A DNA stretch of 48,146 nt, from assembly GCA_902786855.1 (NCBI GenBank), contig CADAEH010000016.1:1-48146 (forward strand). Direction: 5' to 3'. This DNA comes from an uncultured Eubacteriales bacterium (GTDB lineage Bacteria > Bacillota > Clostridia > Peptostreptococcales > Anaerovoracaceae). Made by a program: the position numbers and the translations under genes. The notes under the pieces are model-generated. The model saw only the letters and a program-made list of their open reading frames with translations. It did not search any database and was not told where the DNA came from. Positions 11,315 to 19,937 of the stretch are shown piece by piece (the stretch's first letter is position 1; each line of letters opens with the position of its first letter).

Positions 11315-12541
11315 ATGAAAGACAGACTTCTATTTTATACGATCGATACAGACATAATATCGGACAGCAATGAGCTTACCCGCACTCTGGTCTCTTTTGC
11401 GACGGAATTCGGGCTCGAAGGGAATATATGGCAGCACTGGCTGACCTATATTCTGATGACTGATGAGAATCCGTTCAGTCTCGCTTGCGAGAGGATGCTC
11501 ATAAGAGAGGATTCGACACTGATGCAGCTCGCTGCTCCGGATCTTTCCCTGTTCAGAGAACTTATGAATGCAGAGCCGGGCGTGTCATGCACGGGCGGGA
11601 GATCCGACCTGCTTTCACTCGTGAAGGACTATCGTTCACCTTATGATGATGCTGCGGGAACTGCAGCAGGCAGGCGCATAATGGACCTCAGCAGCAGACT
11701 CGCGTCGGCAGAAAATGACGGGGAATTCTGCAGGATCGTGGCAGATGAGTACGAGAAGTACGGGACCGGTATCTATGGACTGTACAGAGCTTTCCGTATT
11801 TCTGAGGTCGGATCACCGGATGCGTGGCAGATCGTCCCGGTCACAGAAACAGCGGATGTCACTTTTGATGATCTCATCGGTTATGAGACCCAGAAAGAAA
11901 CGCTGCGCGCCAACACAGAAGCGTTCGTGAGCGGGCAGCATGGCAATAATGTTTTGCTCTATGGGGACAGCGGTACGGGCAAGTCGACCAGCGTCCATTC
12001 GCTGATGCACGATTATTTTGACCGCGGCCTGAGACTTGTAGAGATCGGAAAGCAGCACAGGAGCCTGCTGCCGCAGGTACTGTCGGAGATCAAGCGGCGC
12101 AATTACAGATTCATAATTTTCCTTGACGATCTGTCATTTGAGGAAAATGAGAGTGAATACAAGGAACTCAAAGCGATGCTAGAAGGGGCTCTCGAATCGC
12201 GTGAAGACCGCGTGCTGATCTACGCGACCTCGAACAGAAGGCATCTGATCAGGGAGACCTGGGGTGACAGAAGCGACATGGAGTATCACGAGGATGTCCA
12301 CCGGTCAGATACTATGGAAGAAAAATTATCTCTTGCGAGCAGGTTCGGAGTGACCATCTATTATCCGAAGCCTGATCCACGCCAGTACTACGATATCGTG
12401 AGGGCTCTGGCAGAGAGAAAAGGAATACATTTAGCCGGAAAAGAGCTTGAAGATGCTGCCCGCAAATGGGAACTGCGTCACGGCGGTATGTCAGGAAGGA
12501 CAGCCAGCCAGCTCATAACATGGCTTGAAGGAGGAAATTAG
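11315..12541 (+). CDS. DUF815 family AAA+ ATPase
   Basis: This 408-residue predicted cytoplasmic ATPase has an N-terminal region of about 185 residues that I do not recognise, then a P-loop ATPase core. Walker A is GDSGTGKST near residue 219. Walker B is FIIFLDDLSFE near 266-276, followed by a sensor-like ATSNRRHL. This arrangement matches DUF815 proteins, whose role is unknown; they resemble DnaC/IstB- and MoxR-like ATPases only in the core. It lies inside the branched-chain amino acid operon between leuB and ilvA. ilvA starts four bases after its stop, using a ribosome site (GAAGGAGG) inside this gene. Co-expression is therefore likely, but a role in the pathway is not shown. No strong ribosome site precedes the chosen ATG. 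Confidence 0.85.
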   Translation: MKDRLLFYTIDTDIISDSNELTRTLVSFATEFGLEGNIWQHWLTYILMTDENPFSLACERMLIREDSTLMQLAAPDLSLFRELMNAEPGVSCTGGRSDLLSLVKDYRSPYDDAAGTAAGRRIMDLSSRLASAENDGEFCRIVADEYEKYGTGIYGLYRAFRISEVGSPDAWQIVPVTETADVTFDDLIGYETQKETLRANTEAFVSGQHGNNVLLYGDSGTGKSTSVHSLMHDYFDRGLRLVEIGKQHRSLLPQVLSEIKRRNYRFIIFLDDLSFEENESEYKELKAMLEGALESREDRVLIYATSNRRHLIRETWGDRSDMEYHEDVHRSDTMEEKLSLASRFGVTIYYPKPDPRQYYDIVRALAERKGIHLAGKELEDAARKWELRHGGMSGRTASQLITWLEGGN

Positions 12542-12545
12542 GACT

Positions 12546-13754
12546 ATGGCAACAAGCAACAGACTATCGCTTGACAGAGTATATCAGGCTTCGTTCGCAC
12601 TCAAGGACGTGGCAAGGAAGACTGATCTCATCTACTCGCCGCATTTCAGCAATGGGAATGAGGTTTTTCTCAAGACCGAGAACCTGCAGGTAACAGGAAG
12701 TTTCAAGCTGAGAGGTGCGTATTTCAAGATCAGCAGACTGAGCGAAGAGGAGAAAGCAGCAGGCATCATCGCATGCAGCGCAGGAAACCACGCACAGGGC
12801 GTGGCTCTGGCATCGACCCGCATGGGTGCCAAGAGCATCATCTGCATGCCTGACGGTGCGCCTATCAGCAAGGTCGAGGCTACCAAGGCACTCGGCGCTG
12901 AGGTCAAGCTTGTCAAGGGTACATATGACGATGCCTATACTTATGCATGCAAGCTTAAGGAAGATACCGGAGCGACATTCATCCATCCTTTCGATGATCC
13001 TGATGTCATTGCAGGACAGGGAACTATCGGACTCGAGATCCTGGATCAGCTGCCTGATGTTGATGCCATCGTAGTGCCTGTGGGAGGCGGCGGCCTCGTT
13101 TCAGGTGTTGCCTATGCAGTCAAAAAGCTGAAACCTAACATCAAGGTGTACGGCGTGCAGGCTAAGGAAGCAGCCAGCATGGCTGACAGCCTCAAGTATG
13201 ATGAGCAGGTCACGCTGAGTACGGTCAGCACTTTTGCAGACGGCATCGCAGTCAAGCATCCGGGCGACCTGACTTTCTCACTCATCAAGAAGTATGTTGA
13301 TGAGGTAGTCACAGTTACAGAAGACGAGATCGCTGCAGCCATCCTTGCGCTGATCGAAAAGCAGAAGCTCATCGCTGAAGGTGCAGGAGCAGTATCTGTA
13401 GCGGCAATGATGTTCGGCAAGATCCCGGTCAAGGATAAAAAGGTAGTCTGCCTGGTATCCGGGGGCAATATCGACGTGAACATTCTGTCCCGCGTTATCA
13501 CGAGAGGTCTCGTGACCAGCGGCAGAAACGCAACACTTCAGATCGCTCTTGAGGACAAGCCGGGCCAGCTTGTGGATGTAGCCACGATCATAGCAAGCTG
13601 CGGAGCTAATGTTACCGGAGTTCACTACGGTCACTCAGATCCTAACACCGCTGTAACGAGCTGCGTTCTGACTCTCGAGATCGAGACGAGAGACTTCTCT
13701 CAGCTCACTGAGATCAGACAGACACTCGCAGACAGAGGCTTCAAACTCATATAG
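12546..13754 (+). CDS. ilvA: Threonine ammonia-lyase (threonine deaminase), medium form
   Basis: This PLP enzyme of 402 residues converts threonine to 2-oxobutanoate and ammonia, feeding isoleucine synthesis. The PLP lysine is in GSFKLRGAYF (Lys54) and the phosphate loop is PVGGGGLVSG near 178. A single ACT domain fills about 335-402, starting LEDKPGQLVDVA. This is the medium form with one C-terminal ACT domain, not the two-domain enzyme of E. coli. The same architecture is used by catabolic enzymes, but its place in a full ilv-leu run argues for biosynthesis. The ATG at 12546 was chosen because GAAGGAGG lies 11 bases upstream and the protein then starts MATSNRLSL. Confidence 0.94.
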   Translation: MATSNRLSLDRVYQASFALKDVARKTDLIYSPHFSNGNEVFLKTENLQVTGSFKLRGAYFKISRLSEEEKAAGIIACSAGNHAQGVALASTRMGAKSIICMPDGAPISKVEATKALGAEVKLVKGTYDDAYTYACKLKEDTGATFIHPFDDPDVIAGQGTIGLEILDQLPDVDAIVVPVGGGGLVSGVAYAVKKLKPNIKVYGVQAKEAASMADSLKYDEQVTLSTVSTFADGIAVKHPGDLTFSLIKKYVDEVVTVTEDEIAAAILALIEKQKLIAEGAGAVSVAAMMFGKIPVKDKKVVCLVSGGNIDVNILSRVITRGLVTSGRNATLQIALEDKPGQLVDVATIIASCGANVTGVHYGHSDPNTAVTSCVLTLEIETRDFSQLTEIRQTLADRGFKLI

Positions 13755-13768
13755 TTTATATAATATAC

Positions 13769-13808
13769 GCAGAGCGGCGCTGCTATACCAGAACCGTGCA
13801 GCGTCTGC
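13769..13808 (+). other. Intercistronic hairpin between ilvA and ilvE
   Basis: GCAGA (13769-13773) pairs with TCTGC (13804-13808), and CGCTGC (13778-13783) pairs with GCAGCG (13798-13803). A four-base bulge lies on the left side and the loop is 14 bases. There is no U-run. It may protect or process the operon mRNA. A TATAAT-like sequence at 13759-13764 lacks a matching -35. Confidence 0.45.
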
Positions 13809-13830
13809 CTATCTAAAGGAGGAACAATAA

Positions 13831-14910
13831 ATGGACTATAACTTCAAGGTCACAAGAACTGCATCACCTAAGGAAAAACCTGACCAGAACGCTCTTGGGT
13901 TTGGCAAGTACTACACAGACCACATGTTTGTCATGGATTATGATGAGGGACAGGGCTGGCATGACGGACGTATCGTGCCTTACGGACCGCTTTCGATCGA
14001 CCCGGCTGCATGCACTCTGCATTATGCTCAGATGTCCTTTGAGGGCATGAAGGCTTACAGAAATCCTCAGGGCGGCATCAATCTCTTCCGTCCTGACATG
14101 AATGCAAAGCGTCTGCAGAATTCCAACGACCGTCTGTGCATCCCGCGCATAGATGAGGATCTCTACATCGCAGCTGTCAAAGCCATCGTAAACGAGGACA
14201 GGGACTGGGTGCCTTCAGTACCGGGAACATCACTGTACATCCGTCCGTTCATCATCTCGCCTGAACCGAGCATGGCAGTTCATCCGGCTTCGAAGTACTG
14301 GTTCATTATTATCCTGAGCCCTGTAGCTGCATACTATGAAGGAAATGACAAAGAGCTTCACGGCAGCCGCATCTGGGTAGAAGAAGAATTCATCCGTGCT
14401 GCAGTAGGCGGTACAGGTTTTGCAAAATGCGGCGGCAACTATTCATGCGGAATGATCGCTGCTACCGAGGCCAAAAAGCAGGGCTGCGAGGAAGTTCTCT
14501 GGCTCGATGCCAAGGAGCACCGCTATGTTGAGGAAGTCGGTACATCCAATGCATTCTTCAAGATCGGCGACACTGTTTATACTTCATCGCTGACAGGATC
14601 CATCCTGCCTGGAGTTACACGTGACAGTGCTATCCAGCTGATGAAGAAATGGGGATGCAAGGTCGAGGAAAAGCGCCTTGAGATCACAGAGGTGCTCGAT
14701 GCAGCTGAGAATGGCTCGCTTACAGAAGCATGGGCAACAGGAACAGCATGCGTAGTATCACCTATCGGTCTGCTGAGATACAGAGGAAAAGACTTCCCGA
14801 TCAACGGAGAGAAGGTCGGAGCACTCAGCCAGAAGCTTTATGACACGCTCTATGGTATGCAGACAGGTACAGCGCCTGATATCATGGGCAACTGGGTCGT
14901 AGAACTGTAA
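13831..14910 (+). CDS. ilvE: Branched-chain amino acid aminotransferase
   Basis: This 359-residue class IV PLP aminotransferase makes the final transfer from glutamate to the 2-oxo acids of Val, Leu and Ile. The family features are GPLSIDPAACTLHYAQMSFEG early in the chain, the PLP lysine in GGTGFAKCGGNYSCG (Lys near 200), and SLTGSILPGVTRDS near 255. Length fits the long eukaryote-like/Bacillus type of about 355-360. AAAGGAGG lies upstream of the ATG. It is the last gene of the run and is followed by a large palindrome. Confidence 0.96.
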   Translation: MDYNFKVTRTASPKEKPDQNALGFGKYYTDHMFVMDYDEGQGWHDGRIVPYGPLSIDPAACTLHYAQMSFEGMKAYRNPQGGINLFRPDMNAKRLQNSNDRLCIPRIDEDLYIAAVKAIVNEDRDWVPSVPGTSLYIRPFIISPEPSMAVHPASKYWFIIILSPVAAYYEGNDKELHGSRIWVEEEFIRAAVGGTGFAKCGGNYSCGMIAATEAKKQGCEEVLWLDAKEHRYVEEVGTSNAFFKIGDTVYTSSLTGSILPGVTRDSAIQLMKKWGCKVEEKRLEITEVLDAAENGSLTEAWATGTACVVSPIGLLRYRGKDFPINGEKVGALSQKLYDTLYGMQTGTAPDIMGNWVVEL

Positions 14911-14920
14911 TATAAAAAAG

Positions 14921-15120
14921 GTGCCTGCCTGATGCGGGGTTGGATTTCTTTAGTCCTCGCAAGCGTGCACTGCATCTCGTTTGCTCTGCACATGCGGGCA
15001 ATTTGCAAGCTCTGCTTCGCGCCGTTTTTGCAAATTGCAGCCGCCTGTGCTGCCGCTCACTTCGTGCATTGCATCGCTTTCTGCGGAATCAAGAAATCTA
15101 ACCCCGTCCAAGGCAGGCAT
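14921..15120. repeat. 200-base imperfect palindrome after ilvE (MITE-like or structured RNA)
   Basis: The outer arms 14921-14950 and 15091-15120 are near-perfect reverse complements: GTGCCTGCCT, then GGGGTT and GATTTCTT, are mirrored by AAGAAATC, AACCCC and AGGCAGGCAT. An inner arm GCAATTTGCAA (14998-15008) is exactly complementary to TTGCAAATTGC (15028-15038). The parts between are weaker matches. The whole spacer therefore folds as one long hairpin. Short frames across it look spurious. It could be a miniature inverted-repeat element, or a hairpin that ends the ilv-leu transcript. A TATAAT at 15124-15129 just outside could serve the next gene but has no clear -35. Confidence 0.7.
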
Positions 15121-15176
15121 ATTGTATAATAAGCAAATCAGAAACGGCTCGCTTGATACACTGAAAGGAAAAACTC

Positions 15177-17549
15177 ATGGCTATAACTGAGAGAGTTGAA
15201 AAGATCAGAGAGAATTACGTCAACACCAAGCCGCACATTTCATATGAGCGTGCATGGAGCTGGACCAAGTCTTTCCAGAGGACGGAAGGACAGCCGCACC
15301 TCATCCGTACGGCGCAGGCTTTTTATGACACCTGCTGCGAGCTTCCGGTCAACATCTGGGAAGGCGAACTTATCGTAGGAACGAGCGGCGAGTACAGGAA
15401 GTGTGCGATCCTCACTCCGGAGTTCGGCTGGCTTTGGATCAACGACGAGATCGACACTTTCCCTGAAAGGGGACAGGATCCTTACGATGTCACTCCGGAG
15501 CAGACCGAGTTCATCAGAAAAAACATCTTCCCTTACTGGAAGGGCAGATCAGTAGAAGAAGCTTTCCTTGCAAGGACTTCCGAGGCTACGAAGAAGATAG
15601 GCGTTGATACCGGTTTCCTCGACACTGACTCCAAGTGGAGAAACGGTATCGGTGAGATCTCGGCTGATTATGTGGACGTTTTGCTGCCAAAAGGATACGG
15701 CGGCATACGCAGAGAGGCCGAGGCATATATGGCTGACCTCGATGAGACCATTCCTGAAGAAAAGGCTAAGATCGAATTCTACAAGTCGATGGTCCTCATA
15801 GCTGACGGAATGACGACTCTCGGCAGACGCTATTCTGCCAAAGCAGCTGAGATGGCTGAGACTGAGGCAGACCCGCAGAGGAAGAAAGAACTCGAAGAGA
15901 TCGCTGACGTATGTTCACGGATACCTGAGCAGCCTCCTGAGACTTTCAGAGAAGCAGTGCAGTTCGTATGGTTCGTCCAGCTCGGAGGCATTATTGCCGA
16001 GAACCCGCTGGCATGGAACCCGGGCAGATTCGACCAATATATGTATCCTTATTACAAGGCTGACGAGGAAGCGGGCATCATAGATTATGATACTGCTCTC
16101 GAACTCGTTGAGTGCCTGTGGCTCAAGTACAGCGAATGGGCGTGGACCATTTCAAAGAACACCGCGAGCTTTTTCGCAGGATACACTAATTTTGAAAACC
16201 TCACGATCGGCGGCAGAAAGGTCGACGGATCTGACGCTACCAACACGGTATCTTATATGGCGATCCAGGCAACCAGAGAGTGCATGACACATCAGCCTAC
16301 TCTGAGCTGCAGGATCCACCCTGACTGCCCGCCTGAATTCATGGAAGCGGTGACCGAGCTGGTCTCCACCGGCTGCGGATTCCCGGCTATCCACGGTGAC
16401 AGGACGGGATATCAGATGCTCTCCAACCTCGGATATAAGCCAGAAGATGCAAGAGACTGGAACAACTGCGGCTGCGTAGTTCCTCATTCGCGCAAAACGT
16501 TCGAGTGGACATCCGCGGCAAGCATCAGTTTTGCAGCCGCTCTTGAGTTCGCGCTCAATCAGGGCAGGAGCCGTCTCTCCGGCGAACAGGTATCTCTCCC
16601 GGAGAAAGATCCTAAGACTTTTGCCTCAATGGACGAGATCATCGAAGCATGGAAGAAGCAGTTCAGATATCTTGTCAGACACGGCGTCATCAGCCTTGTC
16701 ACCGCGCAGGAGATACACAAGGAGATCGGACACAGACCGTTCATGTCTGCCTGCAATGAGTACTGCATGAAGAACGGAAAGGACCTTGTGGACGGCGGAG
16801 CCAAGTATAATATCGGACCGGTTTTCACAGGCGTAGGCTTGTCCGTTACGGCTAACTCGCTCGCAGTAATAAAGAAACTGGTCTTCGAGGACAAAGTGAC
16901 CACACTTGCAGAGATCATCGATGCCATCGACAATAACTGGGAAGGTTATGAGCAGCTGAGAGAACTGGCACTTGCCTGCCCTAAGTACGGAAATGACGAT
17001 GACTATGTTGACTCTATCGCCAGAGATCTCGCAGACTTCTTCTATGAAGAGGTCACACAGTATGATGACCTGTATGGCAATCACTTTGTTACAGCATTCA
17101 TGGGTATCTCCAATTATCTGCCTACAGGCAAGGTGCTCGGAGCTACACCTGAAGGACGTCACGCGAAAGATCCGATCAACGAGGGTGTCTCTCCATACAC
17201 TGGCAGTGATACTTCGACATGCCTTGCGGCACTTCGCAGCGCGGCCAAGATGAATCATGACATCCACAGCGGCGGCACACTGCTCAACCTCAGGCTCAAC
17301 CACGATCTTGTCGCTACCAGAAGAGGCCGCGCCAACCTCGGAGCGATGCTTCAGAGCTATTTTGCACTCGGCGGATTCCACGTGCAGTTCAACACCATAT
17401 CCAATGAGGTGCTTGCAGATGCGCAGCTCCATCCGGAGAAATACCGCAGTCTGCTGGTGAGAGTCGCGGGCTACAGCGCACAGTTCACCAATCTGTCGCG
17501 CGAGATGCAGGATTCGATCATGGCGAGAAACGCACACACAGAATTCTAA
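15177..17549 (+). CDS. Glycyl radical enzyme of the pyruvate formate-lyase-like family, substrate unknown
   Basis: This 790-residue enzyme is a clear glycyl radical enzyme. The N-terminus has ELIVGTSGEYRKC and a PEFGW segment. The middle has WNPGRFDQYMYPYYK and the long barrel region. The radical loop is RVAGYSAQF near the C-terminus (Gly near 766). The cysteine loop reads NNCGCVVPHSRK near residue 430. In glycerol and diol dehydratases, choline lyase, hydroxyproline dehydratase and 4-hydroxyphenylacetate decarboxylase this loop is Cys-x-Glu; here it is Cys-x-Val. In true pyruvate formate-lyase it is Cys-Cys-Val, which also differs. The reaction is therefore open. A ribosome site (GAAAGGAAA) precedes the ATG. 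Downstream lie a membrane hydrolase and its activase. Confidence 0.9.
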   Translation: MAITERVEKIRENYVNTKPHISYERAWSWTKSFQRTEGQPHLIRTAQAFYDTCCELPVNIWEGELIVGTSGEYRKCAILTPEFGWLWINDEIDTFPERGQDPYDVTPEQTEFIRKNIFPYWKGRSVEEAFLARTSEATKKIGVDTGFLDTDSKWRNGIGEISADYVDVLLPKGYGGIRREAEAYMADLDETIPEEKAKIEFYKSMVLIADGMTTLGRRYSAKAAEMAETEADPQRKKELEEIADVCSRIPEQPPETFREAVQFVWFVQLGGIIAENPLAWNPGRFDQYMYPYYKADEEAGIIDYDTALELVECLWLKYSEWAWTISKNTASFFAGYTNFENLTIGGRKVDGSDATNTVSYMAIQATRECMTHQPTLSCRIHPDCPPEFMEAVTELVSTGCGFPAIHGDRTGYQMLSNLGYKPEDARDWNNCGCVVPHSRKTFEWTSAASISFAAALEFALNQGRSRLSGEQVSLPEKDPKTFASMDEIIEAWKKQFRYLVRHGVISLVTAQEIHKEIGHRPFMSACNEYCMKNGKDLVDGGAKYNIGPVFTGVGLSVTANSLAVIKKLVFEDKVTTLAEIIDAIDNNWEGYEQLRELALACPKYGNDDDYVDSIARDLADFFYEEVTQYDDLYGNHFVTAFMGISNYLPTGKVLGATPEGRHAKDPINEGVSPYTGSDTSTCLAALRSAAKMNHDIHSGGTLLNLRLNHDLVATRRGRANLGAMLQSYFALGGFHVQFNTISNEVLADAQLHPEKYRSLLVRVAGYSAQFTNLSREMQDSIMARNAHTEF

Positions 17550-17580
17550 AAATCATATATAATTGAGAAAAGTCGAAACC

Positions 17581-17616
17581 TCTGCCGGAATCATTGCTGC
17601 AACATGATCCGGCAGA
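17581..17616 (+). other. Intercistronic hairpin after the glycyl radical enzyme gene
   Basis: TCTGCCGGAATCAT (17581-17594) pairs with ATGATCCGGCAGA (17604-17616) over 13 pairs with one bulged A and a nine-base loop. It is followed by AATTC, not a U-run, so it is a weak terminator at best. It may lower expression of the two downstream genes or stabilise the upstream message, since the enzyme is needed in far larger amount than its activase. Confidence 0.55.
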
Positions 17617-17684
17617 AATTCTATGTAAAGATACAAGGCTGGGCCGCAAATGGCTCATCCTGAAAAAGACCGCTTTTAACTTAA

Positions 17685-18893
17685 ATGAATCACACCGAAA
17701 CTGAAAAATATAAAGGCTTTACTGTAGGCCTGGCATTGCTCGACGCGCTGCCGGTCCTGTTTTTCCTGCTTAGCGGAGTGGTGATATACATGCTGTGGGG
17801 CAGCCGGTTATTCCTTGGCGGTGTAGCTGCGGCGACCATTGGCGGCGCATCCAAAGTATTGTGGAAACTGATAGTTGCCGCTAAGGGAAAAGACGTTCAG
17901 GGGCTGACCAAAGCATTTCGTGTGCTGATGCCGGCAGGCTTCACGATGATGCTGCTGTCTCTGGTGACCGGCATTGTTTCTGATCTGATCTCAGGCGATG
18001 GGGCATCAGGAAGTCCGACGCTTGATGGATTTCTGCAGGGGATCACGATGATGCCTGCTGCACTTTTCTTTGCGGCCGGGATATGCGGGCTCTGCCTGAT
18101 GGGCTGGCTCGGCCGGCACATGGATAACAGCGCACGATCCAACTGGATAGAGGAGATAACCAATTGCCTGGCGCAGCTGGCCATACTGATCGGAGTGATC
18201 ATAGTTTATTTTGGCATTTACTATCATGCGGATGCGGCTGCACTTGATGCTGTTATGAGTACGGATACAGTAACTGTTACTGAGGCTGATCGGATGTACT
18301 GTTTTGACGGTTCTGGAACGGATGAGGTCATCATTTTTTACCCGGGAGCCAAAGTCGAGGCGGAGTCTTATGCTCCTCTGATGCAGATGCTTGCTGAGGG
18401 CGGTGTTGACTGCTGCCTGTGCAGCATGCCTCTGAACTTTGCCCTGTTTGATAAGGGCCTGGCAGATGAGATCCGCGCGGAGATCGAAGACGGAAATGCT
18501 CCGTATGCAGGTGCAGATAATGACTATAAGAAGTGGTATCTTTGCGGTCATTCGCTGGGCGGCGTTGCAGCATCGATGCTGGCAGCTGTTGATAAGTCAT
18601 ATGACTGGGATGGCCTTATATTCCTTGCTTCATATCCTCAAGTCAAGGTGGAGATACCGGCACTTTCGATATACGGAACTGAAGACAAGGTCTTAGCCGC
18701 AGGTGATTACAGTAAAGCCGAGACCAAAGGATACTGGCCTGAGAACTTTACAGAGAAGGTGATCCAGGGAGGCAATCATGCGCAGTTCGGCAGTTACGGT
18801 GCCCAGAAGGGAGACGGGCAGGCATCCATAACAGCGATAGAGCAGCAAATGCAGACATCTGAAGAGATCATAAGGTGGATAGAGAATCAATAA
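17685..18893 (+). CDS. Membrane-anchored alpha/beta hydrolase
   Basis: This 402-residue fusion has an N-terminal half of about 190 residues with roughly five hydrophobic segments. A C-terminal alpha/beta hydrolase domain of about 190 residues follows, probably outside the membrane. The hydrolase domain has FYPGAKVE (oxyanion region), the nucleophile elbow GHSLGG and a late histidine in GGNHAQFGSYG. These fit the Abhydrolase_5 family. The aspartate candidate is in YGTEDKV. The substrate is unknown. No ribosome site is visible before the ATG. Its stop overlaps the start of the activase gene (TAATG), which ties it to the glycyl radical locus. I know of no standard glycyl radical pathway with such a partner. 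Confidence 0.8.
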   Translation: MNHTETEKYKGFTVGLALLDALPVLFFLLSGVVIYMLWGSRLFLGGVAAATIGGASKVLWKLIVAAKGKDVQGLTKAFRVLMPAGFTMMLLSLVTGIVSDLISGDGASGSPTLDGFLQGITMMPAALFFAAGICGLCLMGWLGRHMDNSARSNWIEEITNCLAQLAILIGVIIVYFGIYYHADAAALDAVMSTDTVTVTEADRMYCFDGSGTDEVIIFYPGAKVEAESYAPLMQMLAEGGVDCCLCSMPLNFALFDKGLADEIRAEIEDGNAPYAGADNDYKKWYLCGHSLGGVAASMLAAVDKSYDWDGLIFLASYPQVKVEIPALSIYGTEDKVLAAGDYSKAETKGYWPENFTEKVIQGGNHAQFGSYGAQKGDGQASITAIEQQMQTSEEIIRWIENQ

Positions 18894-19891
18894 TGGGCGT
18901 AAAGGGATACATAATGCAGTTGCAGCCTTTCTCGGTAAATGACGGGGAAGGGATCAGGACGAATATATTCATGGCAGGCTGCCCGCTCAGATGCAGGTGG
19001 TGCTCCAACCCGGAAGGCTTCATGCAGAAAGAGGTCATCGGGTGGTACCGCCGCCGGTGTATCGGATGCGGTGCCTGTGCTTCAGTATGCCCGCAGGGGA
19101 TAGGCATAGATATGGATTCGGCCTGCATAGCCGGCCATTCAGGACTGACCGGACACGAGATGTGCATTGCCTGCAGTGCCTGCGTGAAGGTATGTCCGGA
19201 AAACGCACGTACCCGCATGGTTACCATTATGGATGCAGAGGATATCATCCATGAGATCCACAGACACCGCGTTTTCTACTCATACAGCGGCGGCGGAGTT
19301 ACCTTTACCGGCGGCGAAGCAACCATGCAGCCTGAGTTTCTCGACTATCTGTCGCACGAGTTATACGGCATGGGGTACAGCCTTGCTATAGAGAGCTGCG
19401 GGTATTTTGACTTTGAACAGGTGCGGGAGTCGCTTGAGAGGATGGATCTTATCTTCATGGACCTCAAGCACATGGATCCTGCAGAACATCAGAAATATAC
19501 CGGTGTCAGCAATGAGAAGATACTTGATAACATTCAGAAGCTTGCCACCTTGGGTACGACAGGATCCGGCTCAGAGAGCAAAAGAGGTTCTTCCGGTTTA
19601 GAGATTAAGAGTGAAGGAAAAGAAGGACCTGAAATTGTGATCAGGATACCGGTGATAGGCGGGGTCAATAACAGTGAAGAAAACATTGCTGCTTCGGCTG
19701 CTTTCGTACATGAATACCTGCCGCACGCACGCATGGAGCTTTTGCCGTATCACCGTCTGGGTGCTGTAAAATACGAGGCCATCGGAAAGCCTTTTGACCA
19801 GGATGACTTTTACACACTTGATGCAGAGGAGATGGACCGACTTCGGGAGATCGTCAGGGAACAAGGTGTTTCCCTTGCCGATTACAGGTAA
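18893..19891 (+). CDS. Glycyl radical enzyme activating protein (radical SAM)
   Basis: This 332-residue radical SAM enzyme would install the glycyl radical on the enzyme encoded upstream. It has the activase motif MAGCPLRCRWCSN (CxxxCxxC) near 26-38. Two ferredoxin-like 4Fe-4S motifs follow, CIGCGACASVCPQG and CIACSACVKVCPENA. This is the long, two-cluster form that serves non-PFL glycyl radical enzymes. SGGGVTFTGGEAT is the SAM-binding GGE region. An extra hydrophilic stretch of about 22 residues rich in Ser, Gly, Glu and Lys lies near residues 224-245, before IVIRIPVIGG. I place the start at 18893, overlapping the previous stop; a GTG at 18875 in the same frame is an alternative. A terminator follows. 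Confidence 0.93.
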   Translation: MGVKGYIMQLQPFSVNDGEGIRTNIFMAGCPLRCRWCSNPEGFMQKEVIGWYRRRCIGCGACASVCPQGIGIDMDSACIAGHSGLTGHEMCIACSACVKVCPENARTRMVTIMDAEDIIHEIHRHRVFYSYSGGGVTFTGGEATMQPEFLDYLSHELYGMGYSLAIESCGYFDFEQVRESLERMDLIFMDLKHMDPAEHQKYTGVSNEKILDNIQKLATLGTTGSGSESKRGSSGLEIKSEGKEGPEIVIRIPVIGGVNNSEENIAASAAFVHEYLPHARMELLPYHRLGAVKYEAIGKPFDQDDFYTLDAEEMDRLREIVREQGVSLADYR

Positions 19892-19937
19892 TGAAGGACT
19901 GATCTGCAATCGTTTTCAGATACCGATACTATCTTGA

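Noticed and set aside
14932-15190. Two small ORFs (65 and 69 residues) between ilvE and the glycyl radical gene
   Set aside because: They lie across a 200-base palindrome, have Cys/His/Ala-rich composition and lack ribosome sites.
16626-17537. 303-residue antisense ORF within the glycyl radical enzyme gene
   Set aside because: Shadow frame of a conserved gene; composition is unlike a real protein.
15177-17549. Calling the glycyl radical enzyme pyruvate formate-lyase (pflB)
   Set aside because: It lacks the Cys-Cys pair of PFL and its activase is the long two-cluster type used by non-PFL enzymes.
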